DNA of 64,000 bases from Diphasiastrum complanatum (lineage: Eukaryota; Streptophyta; Lycopodiopsida; Lycopodiales; Lycopodiaceae), in assembly GCA_029204225.1 (NCBI GenBank), contig CM055094.1, positions 19,120,065 to 19,184,064 of the forward strand, given 5' to 3'. This document shows positions 63,871 through 64,000 of this stretch, one piece after another (position 1 is the stretch's first letter; every line of letters begins with the position of its first letter). The translations under genes were made by a program, and so were the position numbers. A model generated the notes under the pieces. The model did not search any database. It was not told the DNA's origin and saw only the letters and a program-made list of their open reading frames with translations.

Positions 63871-64000
63871 GCTGTCATTCGTGTTTCGAAACCTCATGAC
63901 AAGAGGCATGTCCTTGGGCATCAGTGTCACCCTCTTGCCATGAATGGAACACAGCATCGAATCCTCAAACAATTTTGTCTGGAAGTCCTCGTATGCAATA
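63802..64000 (-). CDS. H3L copy 3, 5' end beyond the window
   Basis: Minus-strand frame starting inside alpha-2 ([17 protein letters not shown]), then [18 protein letters not shown] and the same SAT-derived extension as copy 1, stop at 63802-63804. The 31-bp region deleted in copy 2 is present. Only the last 65 codons or so are visible; tail, loop 1 and promoter lie outside. Confidence 0.7.
   Translation of the reverse strand, partial: IAYEDFQTKLFEDSMLCSIHGKRVTLMPKDMPLVMRFRNTNDSGMPHGKSCRLEGCHVASHVGLP

Overview
This is nuclear DNA of a plant-type eukaryote. The evidence is a Ty1/copia LTR retrotransposon whose primer-binding site complements plant initiator tRNA-Met, Ty3/gypsy remnants, GT-AG introns, TATA boxes with G-box (CACGTG) arrays, telo-box-like AAACCCTAA sites, and a histone H3-like gene with plant CENH3-like residues. 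Base composition is AT-rich. I see no ordinary housekeeping gene, no tRNA or rRNA gene and nothing prokaryotic. I cannot place the species.

The window is a mosaic of about fifteen repeat families, shuffled, truncated and present in both orientations. Names used here: DUP218 (unknown protein with a 218-residue internal duplication), K70 (70-residue ORF and its 3' flank), MPEEG/MDDDG (small ORFs behind a telo-box), MINI36 (36-bp minisatellite), LPP (unknown gene with an LPPNQNF motif), ERQ (coding-type repeat), MSK (unknown multi-exon gene starting MSKYH), GBX (G-box array plus TATA), H3L (H3-like gene), SAT (GCCACATGGC-type satellite), RTX (reverse-transcriptase fragment), GYP (Ty3/gypsy remnant), HDI and FWK (unknown fragments), COP1 and COP2 (copia elements), LTRX (LTR-like repeat).

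Layout: 1-2350 DUP218, K70. 2355-5200 MPEEG, MINI36, GYP, HDI, FWK, AT-rich. 5200-8460 COP2 (minus) and non-coding repeats. 8460-13350 MPEEG, MINI36, LPP, ERQ, truncated MSK, GBX, SAT, RTX. 13350-15945 GYP, HDI, FWK, AT-rich. 15945-28400 MINI36, LPP, ERQ, MSK split by complete COP1 (18106-24518), H3L, SAT, (GA)n, LTRX. 28400-31420 K70 and DUP218 (minus). 32490-44600 is the inverted counterpart of about 10600-27400, without COP1 but with full MSK and the H3L promoter. 44600-50690 holds COP2, LPP, MINI36, MPEEG, DUP218 fused to RTX. 50690-58170 is the inverted counterpart of about 2600-12900. 58980-64000 again holds DUP218, K70, LTRX, (CT)n, SAT, H3L (cut by the window end).

The only intact autonomous element is COP1: paired 646-bp LTRs with two differences, a 5-bp target duplication, PBS, polypurine tract and a 1310-residue Gag-Pol. 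It sits in MSK exon 1, and the matching empty site is present in the inverted MSK copy at 37135-37139. The most unusual content is the H3-like gene: three copies embedded in the mosaic, one of them downstream of a G-box array with a TATA box. The same promoter module precedes a different small ORF plus satellite plus RTX in three other places.
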